A DNA stretch of 39,664 bases from Candidatus Collierbacteria bacterium (GTDB lineage: Bacteria > Patescibacteriota > Microgenomatia > UBA1400 > MFAQ01): contig CAIQPO010000094.1 in NCBI GenBank assembly GCA_903873735.1, positions 1 to 39,664 of the forward strand. Reading direction: 5' to 3'. A model generated the notes under the pieces. It saw nothing but the letters and a program-made list of their open reading frames with translations. It ran no database searches and had not been told where the DNA came from. Positions 1 through 8,741 of this stretch are shown here, one piece after another (position 1 is the first letter of the stretch; every line of letters starts with the position of its first letter). The translations under genes were made by a program, and so were the position numbers.

Positions 1-1
1 A

Positions 2-1018
2 CTTGATTCTTACAGTGAAATTATTAAAAAGATGGGAGAGGTGGCGGTGGAAAGGAAGTATGACGGTACTAGAGTGCAGATACATTATTCCAGAAAAGAT
101 GGAGTACTTAGAACATTTACTAGAAATTTGGAAGAAACAAGCAATATGTTTCCAGAGCTAAAAAGCATTGGCAATTGGATAAAGGGAGACTCGGTAATTT
201 TGGATTGCGAGGCTGTGGGCATGGGGAGGGATGGTAGGATACTGCCTTTCCAAGTGACGATGACAAGAAAGAGAAAACATAATATTGCTGAAGCTTCAGA
301 GTCGGTGCCATTGAAGTTTTTTGTGTTTGATATTTTGGAGAAAAATGGCGAGGGTTTGTTGGAACTACCCTATTTTGAAAGAAGAAAGCTACTTGAGGAG
401 ACAGTAATTAATGGATTGTCGATGGAGGTAGATGAGTGCAAGAAAACCGTGGATCCTGTGGAAATTGAGAAGTGGCATGATCAGTTTTTGGGGGAGGGGT
501 ATGAGGGGGCGGTGATTAAAAAGTGGGATGGGGGATATTTACCTGGGAGACAGGGATGGAATTGGACAAAGATAAAAGAAGCAGAGGGAGAAACGGGGAA
601 GTTGTCGGACACATTAGACTTGGTGGTGATGGGTTATTACTACGGAAGGGGTAAGCGAGCAGGGTTTGGTATTGGGGCATTTTTGGTGGGAACCAAGAAG
701 GATGATAAGTGGGTGTCTCTGGCCAAGATTGGTACTGGATTGACTGATGAGGAGTTTGTGAGTTTGAGGAAAAGATTGGAGGAGTTGGTGGTGGTGAATA
801 AACCTAATGATTATTTAGTGGAAGGTGCTTTGGTGGCTGATGTTTGGGTACAACCTGAAATTGTGGTGGAGGTGGCAGCCGATGAAATTACTAAGAGCCA
901 GACTCATGCAGCGGGTATAGCACTAAGATTTCCGAGGTTGGTAAGGTTTAGAGATGATAAAAACATTAATGGAGTAACTACTTGGGAAGAAGTGCTTGGT
1001 ATTGGAAAACTGACTTGA
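2..1018 (+). CDS. lig: ATP-dependent DNA ligase, 5'-truncated by window edge
   Basis: Seals nicks in DNA through a lysyl-AMP intermediate. The frame is open from base 2 with no stop, so the N-terminal DNA-binding domain lies upstream of the window. Motif I with the adenylated lysine is KYDGTR just after position 50; motif III is FFVFDIL; motif IV is EGYEGAVIKKWDG; motif V is WTKIKEA. The OB-fold half ends with PEIVVEVAADEITKS and ALRFPRLVRFRDDK, a pattern I associate with archaeal-type DNA ligase I rather than with bacterial NAD-dependent LigA. It ends in TGA, so TGA is a stop here. Whether it replaces or supplements LigA cannot be seen from this window. Confidence 0.93.
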   Translation, partial: LDSYSEIIKKMGEVAVERKYDGTRVQIHYSRKDGVLRTFTRNLEETSNMFPELKSIGNWIKGDSVILDCEAVGMGRDGRILPFQVTMTRKRKHNIAEASESVPLKFFVFDILEKNGEGLLELPYFERRKLLEETVINGLSMEVDECKKTVDPVEIEKWHDQFLGEGYEGAVIKKWDGGYLPGRQGWNWTKIKEAEGETGKLSDTLDLVVMGYYYGRGKRAGFGIGAFLVGTKKDDKWVSLAKIGTGLTDEEFVSLRKRLEELVVVNKPNDYLVEGALVADVWVQPEIVVEVAADEITKSQTHAAGIALRFPRLVRFRDDKNINGVTTWEEVLGIGKLT

Positions 1019-1036
1019 GTTAGTTAAAATTGAGGA

Positions 1037-1687
1037 ATGGATTTTCTTAAACAAGCGGTAGATTTGTTTTTACATGTTGATAAAAACTTGGCTGTGCTTA
1101 TCGCCCAGTACGGTGTAGCAACGTATGCAATATTATTTTTGGTGGTGTTTGCTGAAACGGGATTAGTGGTCACTCCGTTTCTGCCTGGTGATTCTTTGCT
1201 ATTTGCTGCTGGTGCTTTGGCGGCAATGGGTTCATTCAAGATTAGTTTGTTGTATGTATTGTTGCTCGTAGCGGCGTTTTTGGGAGATACAGTGAATTAC
1301 TGGATTGGACACAAGCTGGGTAGAAGTGTGTTTGAGAAAGATAGTAAGTTTTTTAAGAAGGAGTATTTGGAAGAAGCAGAAGCTTTCTACGCAAAACATG
1401 GAGGCAAGGCAATTGTTTTGGCAAGATTTGTACCAATTGTGAGAACTTTTGCTCCTTTTGTGGCTGGAGTTAGTGTGATGCATTATTCGACATTTCTCAT
1501 ATACAACTTGATTGGTGGCTTCTTGTGGGTGAGTTTGTTTTTGCTTTCTGGTTTTTGGTTTGGAAATATCCCTTTTGTAAAGGAAAATTTCCATTATGTG
1601 GTGGTGGTGATAGTGCTTATCAGTGTGGTACCAATTGTTTGGGAAGCCTGGAAAAAGAAGAAATTGCATTCCAAAAAAGAGGCTTAA
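1037..1687 (+). CDS. DedA family inner-membrane protein
   Basis: A 216-residue polytopic membrane protein of the DedA/SNARE-associated family, whose members are implicated in lipid flipping and membrane homeostasis. Visible landmarks: the amphipathic N-terminal helix followed by FAETGLVVTPFLPGDSLLF (E...PGD motif), the GDTVNYWIGHKLGR segment, and the re-entrant region KAIVLARFVPIVRTFAPFVAG containing the family's RFxPxxRxFxPxxAG signature. The C-terminus is a hydrophobic helix followed by a Lys-rich tail. A TAAAAT lies 6 nt before the ATG, with GAGG in between, so both leaderless and Shine-Dalgarno initiation are possible. The exact lipid substrate cannot be inferred. Confidence 0.9.
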   Translation: MDFLKQAVDLFLHVDKNLAVLIAQYGVATYAILFLVVFAETGLVVTPFLPGDSLLFAAGALAAMGSFKISLLYVLLLVAAFLGDTVNYWIGHKLGRSVFEKDSKFFKKEYLEEAEAFYAKHGGKAIVLARFVPIVRTFAPFVAGVSVMHYSTFLIYNLIGGFLWVSLFLLSGFWFGNIPFVKENFHYVVVVIVLISVVPIVWEAWKKKKLHSKKEA

Positions 1688-1715
1688 ATAGTTTTATTTG
1701 TGGCATAATGATTTT

Positions 1716-2684
1716 ATGCTTGCCAACTTGGTGATTATTGCCGCATTGATTGTGTTGATGGTCGTTTTTACCGGATTGGCGATTTCACAGTTTGAAAAGA
1801 TTTCTCATGAATTGAGGATTAAGAAGTTGATGTTGGCTTCGGTGGTGGTGGGCTTACTCACCTCTCTTCCTGAAATATTGGTGGCAATAACTTCATCTGC
1901 ATCAGGGTCTCCACAGATATCTCTTGGTGACTTGATGGGAGCAAATATTGCCAATTTAAGTTGGGTAGTGGGTGGAGCTGCTATTGTGGGAAGGACGATT
2001 CCGGTGGTGGGTGAGTATATAAGAGAGGACCTGTGGGTAACTATGGTGTTGGTACTGGCTCCTTTTATATTGATGGCTGATGGCGATTTGTCTAGATTTG
2101 ATGGCTTCGTACTACTTTTGGGATATCTGCTTTATTTGGCTGACATGATTAAAAAGGGAAGATTTGATATTAAGCAATCCAAGATGGAGGGCAGGCTGTT
2201 GCATGTAAAGCACAAGCTGAAACTTAAGGAAAAGTTAACCCACATATTTGGTTTGTGTGTAGCCTTGGCTTTAGTAGCAGTGTTTTCTGCAGAGCTTGTT
2301 CGAAGGGCTGTGGCCGTTTCACTTACTTTGGGGGTGTCGGAGTTTTGGGTCGGGTTGATAGTGCTGGCAGTGGGTACGACTTTACCTGAATTGGTAGTGA
2401 GCTTGGAGGCAGCCATGAACAGAAAAGCTTCACTAGTGTTGGGAAATTTGTTTGGTAGTATGGTGGTCAACTCGACTTTAATAATGGCGCTGGTGGCGTT
2501 TATTCACCCGACAAAATTTGAAGAAACAGCACAAAAGGGCTTAGCAGGGTTGTTTTTGGTGCTAATCTTGGGATTATTTTGGCTGTTTACAGCGACGAAG
2601 AAGAGGTTGGATAGATGGGAGGGGGTGGTTCTGGTGGGAGTTTATCTGATGTTTTTGGGGTTACAGTTTTTAGTTCTGAGGTAA
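1716..2684 (+). CDS. Calcium/sodium antiporter, CaCA (YrbG-like) family
   Basis: About ten membrane segments with the two inverted alpha repeats typical of cation/Ca2+ exchangers: TSLPEILVAITS with GDLMGANIANLSW in the N-half, and TTLPELVVSLEAA with GNLFGSMVVNSTL in the C-half. The conserved acidic residues of both repeats (LPE) are intact. Expected role: export of Ca2+ in exchange for Na+ or H+. I chose the ATG at 1716 (322 residues) over one at 1698 because the membrane segment begins immediately there and an extended -10 box, TGGCATAAT, ends 6 nt upstream, which fits a leaderless mRNA. The gene abuts the convergent glycosyltransferase. Confidence 0.9.
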   Translation: MLANLVIIAALIVLMVVFTGLAISQFEKISHELRIKKLMLASVVVGLLTSLPEILVAITSSASGSPQISLGDLMGANIANLSWVVGGAAIVGRTIPVVGEYIREDLWVTMVLVLAPFILMADGDLSRFDGFVLLLGYLLYLADMIKKGRFDIKQSKMEGRLLHVKHKLKLKEKLTHIFGLCVALALVAVFSAELVRRAVAVSLTLGVSEFWVGLIVLAVGTTLPELVVSLEAAMNRKASLVLGNLFGSMVVNSTLIMALVAFIHPTKFEETAQKGLAGLFLVLILGLFWLFTATKKRLDRWEGVVLVGVYLMFLGLQFLVLR

Positions 2685-3548
2685 TTATTTTTCCTCCAGG
2701 CTCAACAGGGCAGAGATTTTATCCAAAATCTTTGGTTTTTTGAGGAGTTTGGCAAAAGTGGAGTCTACCTTACTAAACATTTTGGCGGTTTTTTCATCTC
2801 CATCAAAAAAAGCACCACCCATTGGGTATTCGCTGACTTGATCTACTTGCTGTTTGGTGATGTATTTGAGATTAAGGATGGCGTACTGTTGGGTGATTTT
2901 TAGCATACCTACTTTGCGGAATCGCCTAAGAGAGTAAACATATCGGGGGTCGTGGAATACAGTAAAGCTTAAACCCTTTTTGTATCCTTGGCGGACGAAT
3001 TCGGTATCTTCAGCAAAACCGACTTTGGGATTAAAACCACCAGTTTTTTCAAATTTGCTGGTCTTGCAACCTATCATGGCTCCAAAGGCTCCTGGTGTTT
3101 TTGTAAGGTATCCAGCTTCCACTAAAAGATTGAGATAAGTGGCAATGGCTTTGTCGGATCGTTTGTTTGTGTCGGCTTGGCACCAGACAGTAAAGAGATC
3201 GGCTGGAGTGACTCTAATGTGGTACTTGATGCCTTCCAGATAGTGGTTGGGGAGATTGTTGTCCGCGTCGTTGAATAGGATGTATTCACCCTTAGCCTTT
3301 CTAGCACCAAGATTTCTTTGGACTGATACATTGCGGACATCTGAAGTGACTATTGTAAGAGAGGGAAGCTTTGAGGTTAGAGCCTTAGCTTTTTCAACTG
3401 ATTTGTCGTCGGAGTGGCCATCGACTACGATAACTTCAAAGTCTTGTGAGGTTTGATTGGCGAGGTCGGCGAGGAGAGAGGGAAGGGCCTTTTCTTCATT
3501 GAGAACGGGGATGACAATAGAAAAGAATGGTTTTTTGGGCGCAGTCAT
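2685..3548 (-). CDS. Glycosyltransferase family 2
   Basis: GT-A fold transferase with FFSIVIPVLNEEKALPSLL at the N-terminus, the VIVVDGHSDD nucleotide-binding strand, NLGARKAKGEYILFNDAD (DxD-like metal site) and a downstream GFNPKVGFAEDTEF region typical of GT2 enzymes. No membrane segment is obvious, so a cytoplasmic enzyme using a nucleotide sugar is expected; acceptor unknown. The start at 3548 gives 287 residues. A perfect TATAAT on the - strand (positions 3555-3560) ends 6 nt before this ATG, indicating a leaderless transcript and ruling out the longer in-frame start, which would overlap the promoter. It has no glycan-cluster neighbours. Confidence 0.87.
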   Translation of the reverse strand: MTAPKKPFFSIVIPVLNEEKALPSLLADLANQTSQDFEVIVVDGHSDDKSVEKAKALTSKLPSLTIVTSDVRNVSVQRNLGARKAKGEYILFNDADNNLPNHYLEGIKYHIRVTPADLFTVWCQADTNKRSDKAIATYLNLLVEAGYLTKTPGAFGAMIGCKTSKFEKTGGFNPKVGFAEDTEFVRQGYKKGLSFTVFHDPRYVYSLRRFRKVGMLKITQQYAILNLKYITKQQVDQVSEYPMGGAFFDGDEKTAKMFSKVDSTFAKLLKKPKILDKISALLSLEEK

Positions 3549-3554
3549 GAGTAG

Positions 3555-3560
3555 ATTATA
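3555..3560 (-). promoter_or_regulatory. -10 box of glycosyltransferase gene
   Basis: TATAAT read on the - strand, exactly 6 nt before the ATG at 3548. The geometry places the transcription start at or next to the start codon. Confidence 0.6.
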
Positions 3561-3593
3561 CATAAGCATTTTTTTGCTAGAATCTCTTTAGAA

Positions 3594-4133
3594 ATGAAAC
3601 TAATAATTGGCTTGGGAAATATTGGTGAGGAATATGAAAAAAGTAGACACAACTCGGGGTTTATGTTTGTGGAGAGGATGAACAAGAGATTGGGTGGTGG
3701 AGATTTTTCACTGGATAAGAAGATGGAAATGTACTGGGTGAGGACTGGAGAGATAATTTTTGCCAAGCCGACGACTTATATGAATGAATCTGGTAGGGCA
3801 GTGAGACGGATGCTCGATTATTACAAGCTGAATATAGAAGATTTAGTGGTAGTTCATGATGATTTAGATATTCGACTAGGAGATTACAAGGTGAAGCTTG
3901 GCGTTGGTCCGAAAGTACATAATGGACTTAAGTCGGTAGAGAAAAGTTTGGGTAGTGAGATGTTTACCAGGGTGCGTTTGGGGGTGGATTCCAGGAATGA
4001 GAGTCAGAAAAAGATACCTGGATCTAACTACGTTTTATCTAAGATGCAAAAAGAGGAACTGAAAGTCTTGGAGGGAGAGATGGACCTGGCTATGGGTGAT
4101 TTAGCGGTAGCTTTGGGCTTGGAGTTCGAATAA
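3594..4133 (+). CDS. pth: Peptidyl-tRNA hydrolase
   Basis: Hydrolyses peptidyl-tRNA released from stalled ribosomes. The family's landmarks are all present in its 179 residues: GLGNIGEEYEKSRHN with the catalytic His, KPTTYMNESG with the substrate-binding Asn, VVHDDLDI with the catalytic Asp, and HNGLKSVEKSLGS followed by RVRLGV. The length is slightly short of the usual 185-195, the loss being at the C-terminus. An extended -10 (TGCTAGAAT) ends 10 nt upstream. Its last 33 bases overlap the end of the convergent ABC transporter gene. Confidence 0.95.
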   Translation: MKLIIGLGNIGEEYEKSRHNSGFMFVERMNKRLGGGDFSLDKKMEMYWVRTGEIIFAKPTTYMNESGRAVRRMLDYYKLNIEDLVVVHDDLDIRLGDYKVKLGVGPKVHNGLKSVEKSLGSEMFTRVRLGVDSRNESQKKIPGSNYVLSKMQKEELKVLEGEMDLAMGDLAVALGLEFE

Positions 4134-5915
4134 CTCTTTGTAGCGACCCTTATTTTTCATCAATTGGAAATGACTACCGTATTCGGCGACCTGTCCCTCC
4201 TCTAGCACTAGGATTTGGTCTGCTTTCCTCACCGTGCTGAAACGATGAGATACAAGAATAACAATTTTGGTGGTGGTGACTTTGAGTAGCTCGGAGAAAA
4301 TCTGTTCTTCTGTTTCAGGATCAACATTTGATGTTGGTTCGTCGAGGATGATAATTGGAGCGGGACGGAATAAGGCTCTGGCAAGGGCAACCCTTTGCCA
4401 TTGCCCCTTACTTGGCTCAATGCCTTTATCAAACTCCTTATCAAGTGGATTTTTGTATTTGAGTGGAAGCGAGTTGATGAAAGGATGAATCCCTGTAAGT
4501 TTGGCTGCATGGTGAATGTTTTTGGCAGAAGGTTTTTGGTTTATGTCGCCGAAATGTATGTTGTCTTTGGCTGAAAAAGGGTATTGGGCAAAGTCTTGAA
4601 AGAGAGCTGAAATTGAGTGGCGATATTGATTTAATTGATACTGATTTATGTTTATGCCATCAATTAAGATTTCCCCTCTTTGAGGTTGGTAGAAACGACA
4701 GATGAGTTTGATGATAGTAGATTTTCCAGCACCATTTTCTCCGACTATGGCTAGGTTGTTGGTGGGAGAGAGGGTGAAGGAGACACCTTTGAGAATCCAA
4801 TGATTAGAGGAGTTGTATTTGAACCAGACATCTTTGAATTCGATGCCATGTTTAATGTCGGTAGGGAGGTAATATTTTCCTGTTTGATCGTCTTCGGCAA
4901 GGGACATAAAGGTTTCATAGTCTTTGACGAAGAGATAGTTTTGGTAGACATCATTCAACTGGCGGATCAAACGGGATATGGCACCAATAAAACGACTGAC
5001 GGCAGAGCTGGTAATTTGGGCAGTACCGAGGGTGATGGTCTGATTGATGGCTAGATAGTAGAGGTAAAGGCGATTGGATGACTCAAATACTGAAATGGGT
5101 GCCGATACAGCCTGACGACGCCAAGCGTATTTCATGCGAATGTCATTGTCTTTGTTGAAAAACTTTTTTGACATTTTGGTGCGGCGCTTAAGAAGTACTT
5201 CTACATGGTTTAGGATTTTGTTTTCGTAAAGGTATCTGCCCTTGACGGCAAAGTCCTCAAGAGCTCCCCAGATTCTCCAGAGCGGTGCATGTTCGGTGCG
5301 GAAAGTGTGCTGGTCTCTGCTGAATTTAACACCAACTAAGATGTTTGGAATTGCGAGGATGATACTGGGTATTATTAAAAGAGGTTGAAAGGTGATAATG
5401 GGAATTGCAGCAGATATTATGGTAAAAACTGTGTCGGGAAAAGAGGAGATGGGAATGACAAGCTGCCAGACAGATCTGCCGGTGTTGTCTAGAACTTTTT
5501 GAAGTGTGTTTCTGGTTTCTGGAAGCTCGGCGATGTCGACAGGGAGAGAGTTTACTTTCCTTGATATAGAAACAGAAACCTTTTCTCCGACTAGGTTGGC
5601 CATGGTATAGCTCCAGGCAGAGTCTAAGTTTGAGGTGATTTGACTAACCTGGTCAATAATTAAACTGAGAATGGCAGCGAAGATCATGGTACGTATGCCA
5701 GTATCTATGTCGTGGGTAGTGATGGCAGTCATGACGGCATCGATGAGCATCTTACTAACCATAAGGGAGGGGTAAACTAAGGCACCGCTTAGGGCATTAA
5801 CGATGGTTAGTTTGACGAAGAGTATTTTGTTGGTTTTCCAAGCAAGTCCAACAGTAGTGAAGTAGGTGGTGGTAAACTGCTTTATCTGGGTTAGAAGGGT
5901 AGAAAATTTGACCAT
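4101..5915 (-). CDS. ABC exporter, fused permease and ATPase
   Basis: Half-transporter of 604 residues: a membrane domain over roughly residues 1-340 with several hydrophobic spans, then an ATPase. Walker A is GENGAGKST at 392-400, the Q-loop is near ALFQDFAQYPF, Walker B is IIILDEPTS around 521-529, and the H-loop His is at about 557 (VSHRFS). The signature is PSKGQWQRVALARA instead of LSGGQ, a degenerate variant I regard as common in this lineage. It should work as a dimer exporting a lipid, peptide or drug; the substrate is unknown. It is transcribed convergently with pth and divergently from the small gene at 5934. Confidence 0.88.
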   Translation of the reverse strand: MVKFSTLLTQIKQFTTTYFTTVGLAWKTNKILFVKLTIVNALSGALVYPSLMVSKMLIDAVMTAITTHDIDTGIRTMIFAAILSLIIDQVSQITSNLDSAWSYTMANLVGEKVSVSISRKVNSLPVDIAELPETRNTLQKVLDNTGRSVWQLVIPISSFPDTVFTIISAAIPIITFQPLLIIPSIILAIPNILVGVKFSRDQHTFRTEHAPLWRIWGALEDFAVKGRYLYENKILNHVEVLLKRRTKMSKKFFNKDNDIRMKYAWRRQAVSAPISVFESSNRLYLYYLAINQTITLGTAQITSSAVSRFIGAISRLIRQLNDVYQNYLFVKDYETFMSLAEDDQTGKYYLPTDIKHGIEFKDVWFKYNSSNHWILKGVSFTLSPTNNLAIVGENGAGKSTIIKLICRFYQPQRGEILIDGININQYQLNQYRHSISALFQDFAQYPFSAKDNIHFGDINQKPSAKNIHHAAKLTGIHPFINSLPLKYKNPLDKEFDKGIEPSKGQWQRVALARALFRPAPIIILDEPTSNVDPETEEQIFSELLKVTTTKIVILVSHRFSTVRKADQILVLEEGQVAEYGSHFQLMKNKGRYKELFELQAQSYR

Positions 5916-5933
5916 AAGACAGAATAATTATAG

Positions 5934-6266
5934 ATGAGTATGGATAAAAAAGGCTTTGCAAATATTGTTTCAATCTTGGATAAGTACGACTTTGATGAGC
6001 CAAAACAAAGGCGTATTTCAAGAGAGTTTCAGGATTATGCCTATCGATTGGCGTTAGATTTGGATGATACTGCTCACACACCTATTTACATGAGGATGGT
6101 AAAAAACACTCCTCGTGAGTTGCTTGAGAGAGCGAGGAGCTTTGTAACAGACTCAAATGCCAGAAGTAAGGCGAAGCTGTTTATGTGGAAGGTAAAACAG
6201 TTGAAAGACGAGATGAAGAATGACACTGGGGAGAAGAAAAAAGTTCACCAGGAATCTATTTTTTAG
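5934..6266 (+). CDS. Small hypothetical protein, helical
   Basis: A 110-residue, charged and probably all-helical protein without a signal peptide or membrane span. I do not recognise the family. The middle holds a hydrophobic-acidic stretch (YAYRLALDLDDTAHTPIYM) that reads like a single globular helical domain; the C-terminus is very Lys/Glu-rich (KVKQLKDEMKNDTGEKKK). An alternative ATG lies two codons downstream at 5940. It is divergent from the ABC exporter and 14 nt ahead of the MFS gene, so the latter two may be cotranscribed. Confidence 0.7.
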   Translation: MSMDKKGFANIVSILDKYDFDEPKQRRISREFQDYAYRLALDLDDTAHTPIYMRMVKNTPRELLERARSFVTDSNARSKAKLFMWKVKQLKDEMKNDTGEKKKVHQESIF

Positions 6267-6280
6267 TATGATGAAGGTAG

Positions 6281-7528
6281 ATGCTTAAGAAATCAGTGTC
6301 TTGGTGGAGTGAAAATTCTTTTTGGACGAGAGTAGTGTTTACTTGTTTGATTTTGTTTTTTGTTTATTTGGGAGATGCTGTATTGTCGGACTGGGTGCCT
6401 GGATACATGCAGGAAAAGCTTGGGGGTTCAATGCTGATGGGACTCGTGATGTCGTTTAGTAGTTTGGTGGGATTTGGGGCTGATTTGGTATTTCCACAAT
6501 TACTAAAAGGAGCGTCATCAAAACGCTTGGTAATATTGGCAATTGGAACAAGCTTGGTATTTTCTGGGGTTCTCCTGTGGTCAATTGTGTGGCCAACTGT
6601 TTGGGTGTTTTTGATTGCTATGGCGGTGTGGGGTTTGTATTACGAATTTTTGGGATTCGGATCTTTTCAGTTTGTGTCGGAGAATGTACCTCCTCATGGA
6701 AGATCAGGAGTTTGGGCAATTTTTTCGGTATTCAAAAGTTTGGCATATTTTTTAGGCCCAATTTTGGGCAGTATGGTGGCCTTGAAGGTGAGCAACGAGG
6801 CAACGGTGTCTATGGCAGCGTTTTGGGTGATTTTAGGGTATGTGTTGTGGAAGTTTGCCAAAGCTAAGGGTAAGGTGGCTGCAAGTGAGGAGGCGAACGA
6901 AAAACTTAACTTGGTAGATGAGATAGAGCATTGGGTTGTGCTTTTTAAACATGTTTGGCCGATTTTGATTGTGAGTGTGACCATGGGTCTTATTGATGCA
7001 ACTTACTGGACAACCGGAACAGTGCTATCAGATAAACTGGCACTTCAAAATTGGTGGGGTGGAATGTTTTTGCCGCTTTACATGCTACCGCCGGTGTTTG
7101 TTGGATTCATAGTGGCTAGGTGGGGAATATATAAAGGAAAGAAGAAGATGGCAGAGAAGTTTATGCTTTTGGGAGGAATATTTCTGACCTTACTCGGAGT
7201 GAGTGATGCAACTTGGGTCTTGTTGTTGGCATCGTTTTTGACTGGCGCTTCTTTGTCGGTGGCTTGGCCTCTCACCGATGCGGTGTATTCTGATATTTTA
7301 GAAAGAATGGGAAGAGAGAGGAAACATTTGGTGGGATTGTCGAGTTCTACAATTTCGCTTGCTTACATTATTGGACCGATAATGGCAGGCTATATTGCTT
7401 CTTTGGTGGGTGAAAGGATGACTTTTGTGGTGATGGGTGGGGCCTGTGTGGTGATATCTTTGGTGCTTTTGGTAATAACGCCGAAAAAACTAAAACTACC
7501 TCAAAGGGAGATTAGAACTTGGAAGTAG
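6281..7528 (+). CDS. Major facilitator superfamily transporter
   Basis: A 415-residue protein with about twelve hydrophobic segments arranged as two bundles separated by a charged loop (AKAKGKVAASEEANEKLNLV) near the middle. The second half begins with HVWPILIVSVTMGLIDATYW, and loops between helices 8 and 9 are basic (GIYKGKKKMAEKF), as expected for MFS. Substrate not inferable; the overall pattern is closest to drug or sugar efflux permeases. The start ATG follows the preceding small gene closely, without a clear own promoter. Confidence 0.82.
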   Translation: MLKKSVSWWSENSFWTRVVFTCLILFFVYLGDAVLSDWVPGYMQEKLGGSMLMGLVMSFSSLVGFGADLVFPQLLKGASSKRLVILAIGTSLVFSGVLLWSIVWPTVWVFLIAMAVWGLYYEFLGFGSFQFVSENVPPHGRSGVWAIFSVFKSLAYFLGPILGSMVALKVSNEATVSMAAFWVILGYVLWKFAKAKGKVAASEEANEKLNLVDEIEHWVVLFKHVWPILIVSVTMGLIDATYWTTGTVLSDKLALQNWWGGMFLPLYMLPPVFVGFIVARWGIYKGKKKMAEKFMLLGGIFLTLLGVSDATWVLLLASFLTGASLSVAWPLTDAVYSDILERMGRERKHLVGLSSSTISLAYIIGPIMAGYIASLVGERMTFVVMGGACVVISLVLLVITPKKLKLPQREIRTWK

Positions 7529-7555
7529 AGAAAAAAATTAGTTTAGAATGGAGAT

Positions 7556-8107
7556 ATGAGAAATAAGATTATTTGGCATCAGGTGGTGCTGGTTGCGGTG
7601 ATGGTATTTTTAAGTGGATATAAATTTTTATTAGGGAGAATTGATTTAGATTTGGATACTTTGTGGTGGTGGTTGGGAAGTGTGGCTGGTTTTATATTTG
7701 TATTTTCTGACAGGATATTTTATGCATTGGTGACGAGGACTGATGAAAATATGTCGGTGGAATTAAGGGAAAATCTGAAGAAGGGTAAGGTGGGGATGGC
7801 GCTAAGTCAGCTAATTTCAGAGAGACATGAACAAAAGGAGCTCGTTATGAGAAGCGTGTTGTTTGTAATTTCTTGGTGGGTGCTGGCGCTATTTGCCTTT
7901 ACCAGCACAGCAAATATGTTTGCTAGGGGATTAATTTTAGGTATAGGGATTCACTTGGTGTTTGACCTGCTTGCTGATTACTGGTGGGATAGAGAAAGAT
8001 TGAATTTGTGGTTCTGGCAGATTAAGCGTGTGGTGCCAGAGTCAGAAAAACAAGTGTTTGTGGTGGTGTCTTTGGTGGTATTTTTGTTTATGGCTTTGTT
8101 CTTTTAG
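7556..8107 (+). CDS. Hypothetical membrane protein
   Basis: 183 residues, with an N-terminal transmembrane helix, a second span (WWWLGSVAGFIFVFSDRIFYALV), a cytoplasmic basic stretch (RENLKKGKVGMALSQL), and further hydrophobic helices at RSVLFVISWWVLALFAF, ARGLILGIGIHLVFDLLA and the C-terminus. Trp-rich, no catalytic motif noticed, family not recognised. TAGAAT ends 6 nt before the ATG, a leaderless arrangement, though GGAG also lies in between. It is followed directly by the CsoR-family regulator's promoter. Confidence 0.7.
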   Translation: MRNKIIWHQVVLVAVMVFLSGYKFLLGRIDLDLDTLWWWLGSVAGFIFVFSDRIFYALVTRTDENMSVELRENLKKGKVGMALSQLISERHEQKELVMRSVLFVISWWVLALFAFTSTANMFARGLILGIGIHLVFDLLADYWWDRERLNLWFWQIKRVVPESEKQVFVVVSLVVFLFMALFF

Positions 8108-8110
8108 TAG

Positions 8111-8139
8111 TTGACAGTAGAGAATATTTTGTATACCAT
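8111..8139 (+). promoter_or_regulatory. Promoter of csoR-trxA-trxB
   Basis: TTGACA at 8111-8116 is followed by a 17-nt spacer and TACCAT at 8134-8139. It begins right after the upstream gene's stop codon and overlaps a palindrome that fits a CsoR-family operator. Confidence 0.55.
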
Positions 8140-8149
8140 GAGGGGGTAT
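8133..8149. promoter_or_regulatory. Candidate CsoR-family operator
   Basis: ATACC-ATGAGGG-GGTAT: a 5-bp inverted repeat with a G-run in the centre, resembling the A/T-flanked C/G tracts bound by CsoR/RcnR/CstR tetramers. It covers the -10 box and probable start site, so binding would block transcription and give autoregulation. Confidence 0.5.
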
Positions 8150-8167
8150 TGTCAATTAATAATTTTA

Positions 8168-8395
8168 ATGACTAAAGAAGATAGAAAAAAGATACAGATC
8201 ATGCTAAAGCGCATTCAGGGACAGGTGGGTGGAATAGAACGCATGGTGTCGGAGGAAAAAGGGTGTGAGGCAGTAGTAACACAGATAACTGCAGCCATGA
8301 GTTCGCTCAGAAGTGTGGCTAGAACTTTACTGACGGATGCGGTTGATTCTTGTGATAGGGCGGAGTACGCTAAATTACTGAAAAGATTTTTATAA
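8168..8395 (+). CDS. CsoR-family repressor, CstR-like Cys-Ala-Cys type
   Basis: A 75-residue all-helical DUF156-type repressor: KIQIMLKRIQGQVGGIERMV is the classic first helix. The sensing positions are Cys33 (EEKGC), Ala58 and Cys62 (DAVDSC). Copper-sensing CsoR needs Cys-His-Cys at these sites. Here the His is Ala, while both thiols remain, as in CstR persulfide sensors. The ATG at 8168 is preferred because upstream in-frame codons overlap the promoter and operator. It is followed 19 nt later by thioredoxin and then thioredoxin reductase, so thiol or sulfane-sulfur stress is a better guess than copper. The ligand assignment is inference. Confidence 0.85.
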   Translation: MTKEDRKKIQIMLKRIQGQVGGIERMVSEEKGCEAVVTQITAAMSSLRSVARTLLTDAVDSCDRAEYAKLLKRFL

Positions 8396-8414
8396 ATTAA
8401 TTAACAAAAAATAT

Positions 8415-8738
8415 ATGGCTTTAATACATTTTACTGATCAAAATTTTGACGAACTGGTGCTTGAGAATGAGAAACCAGTGTTAGTAGATTTTTTTGCTGA
8501 TTGGTGTGGACCATGCAGAGCAGTGGCCCCAATTATTGAAGAGCTAGCTAACCAATATGAAGGAAAAGCTTTGGTGGGAAAGGTGGATGTGGATGCAAAT
8601 TCACAAGTGGCAGGAAGATATGGCGTGATGAGTATTCCGACTGTAATTTTATTTAATAAGGGGGTGGAAGTTGGTAGACAGATTGGATATGTGGGCAAAG
8701 ATGCCTATGTGGAGATGATCAAAAAATTGGTTAAATAA
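8415..8738 (+). CDS. trxA: Thioredoxin
   Basis: A 107-residue canonical thioredoxin. The redox site WCGPC lies at residues 30-34 within FFADWCGPCRAVAPI, and the cis-proline loop is MSIPTVILF. It reduces protein disulfides and possibly persulfides, with electrons from the reductase encoded 4 nt downstream. Length and motifs match the family exactly. It lies second in the csoR-trxA-trxB unit and is probably controlled by that repressor. Confidence 0.96.
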   Translation: MALIHFTDQNFDELVLENEKPVLVDFFADWCGPCRAVAPIIEELANQYEGKALVGKVDVDANSQVAGRYGVMSIPTVILFNKGVEVGRQIGYVGKDAYVEMIKKLVK

Positions 8739-8741
8739 ACT

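Noticed and set aside
1232..1669. Long antisense open frame within the DedA gene (145 codons).
   Set aside because: Opposite to a clear family member, His-rich from reversed GTG runs, no start signals; a shadow of the G-rich coding strand. Other antisense frames in the window were rejected for the same reason.
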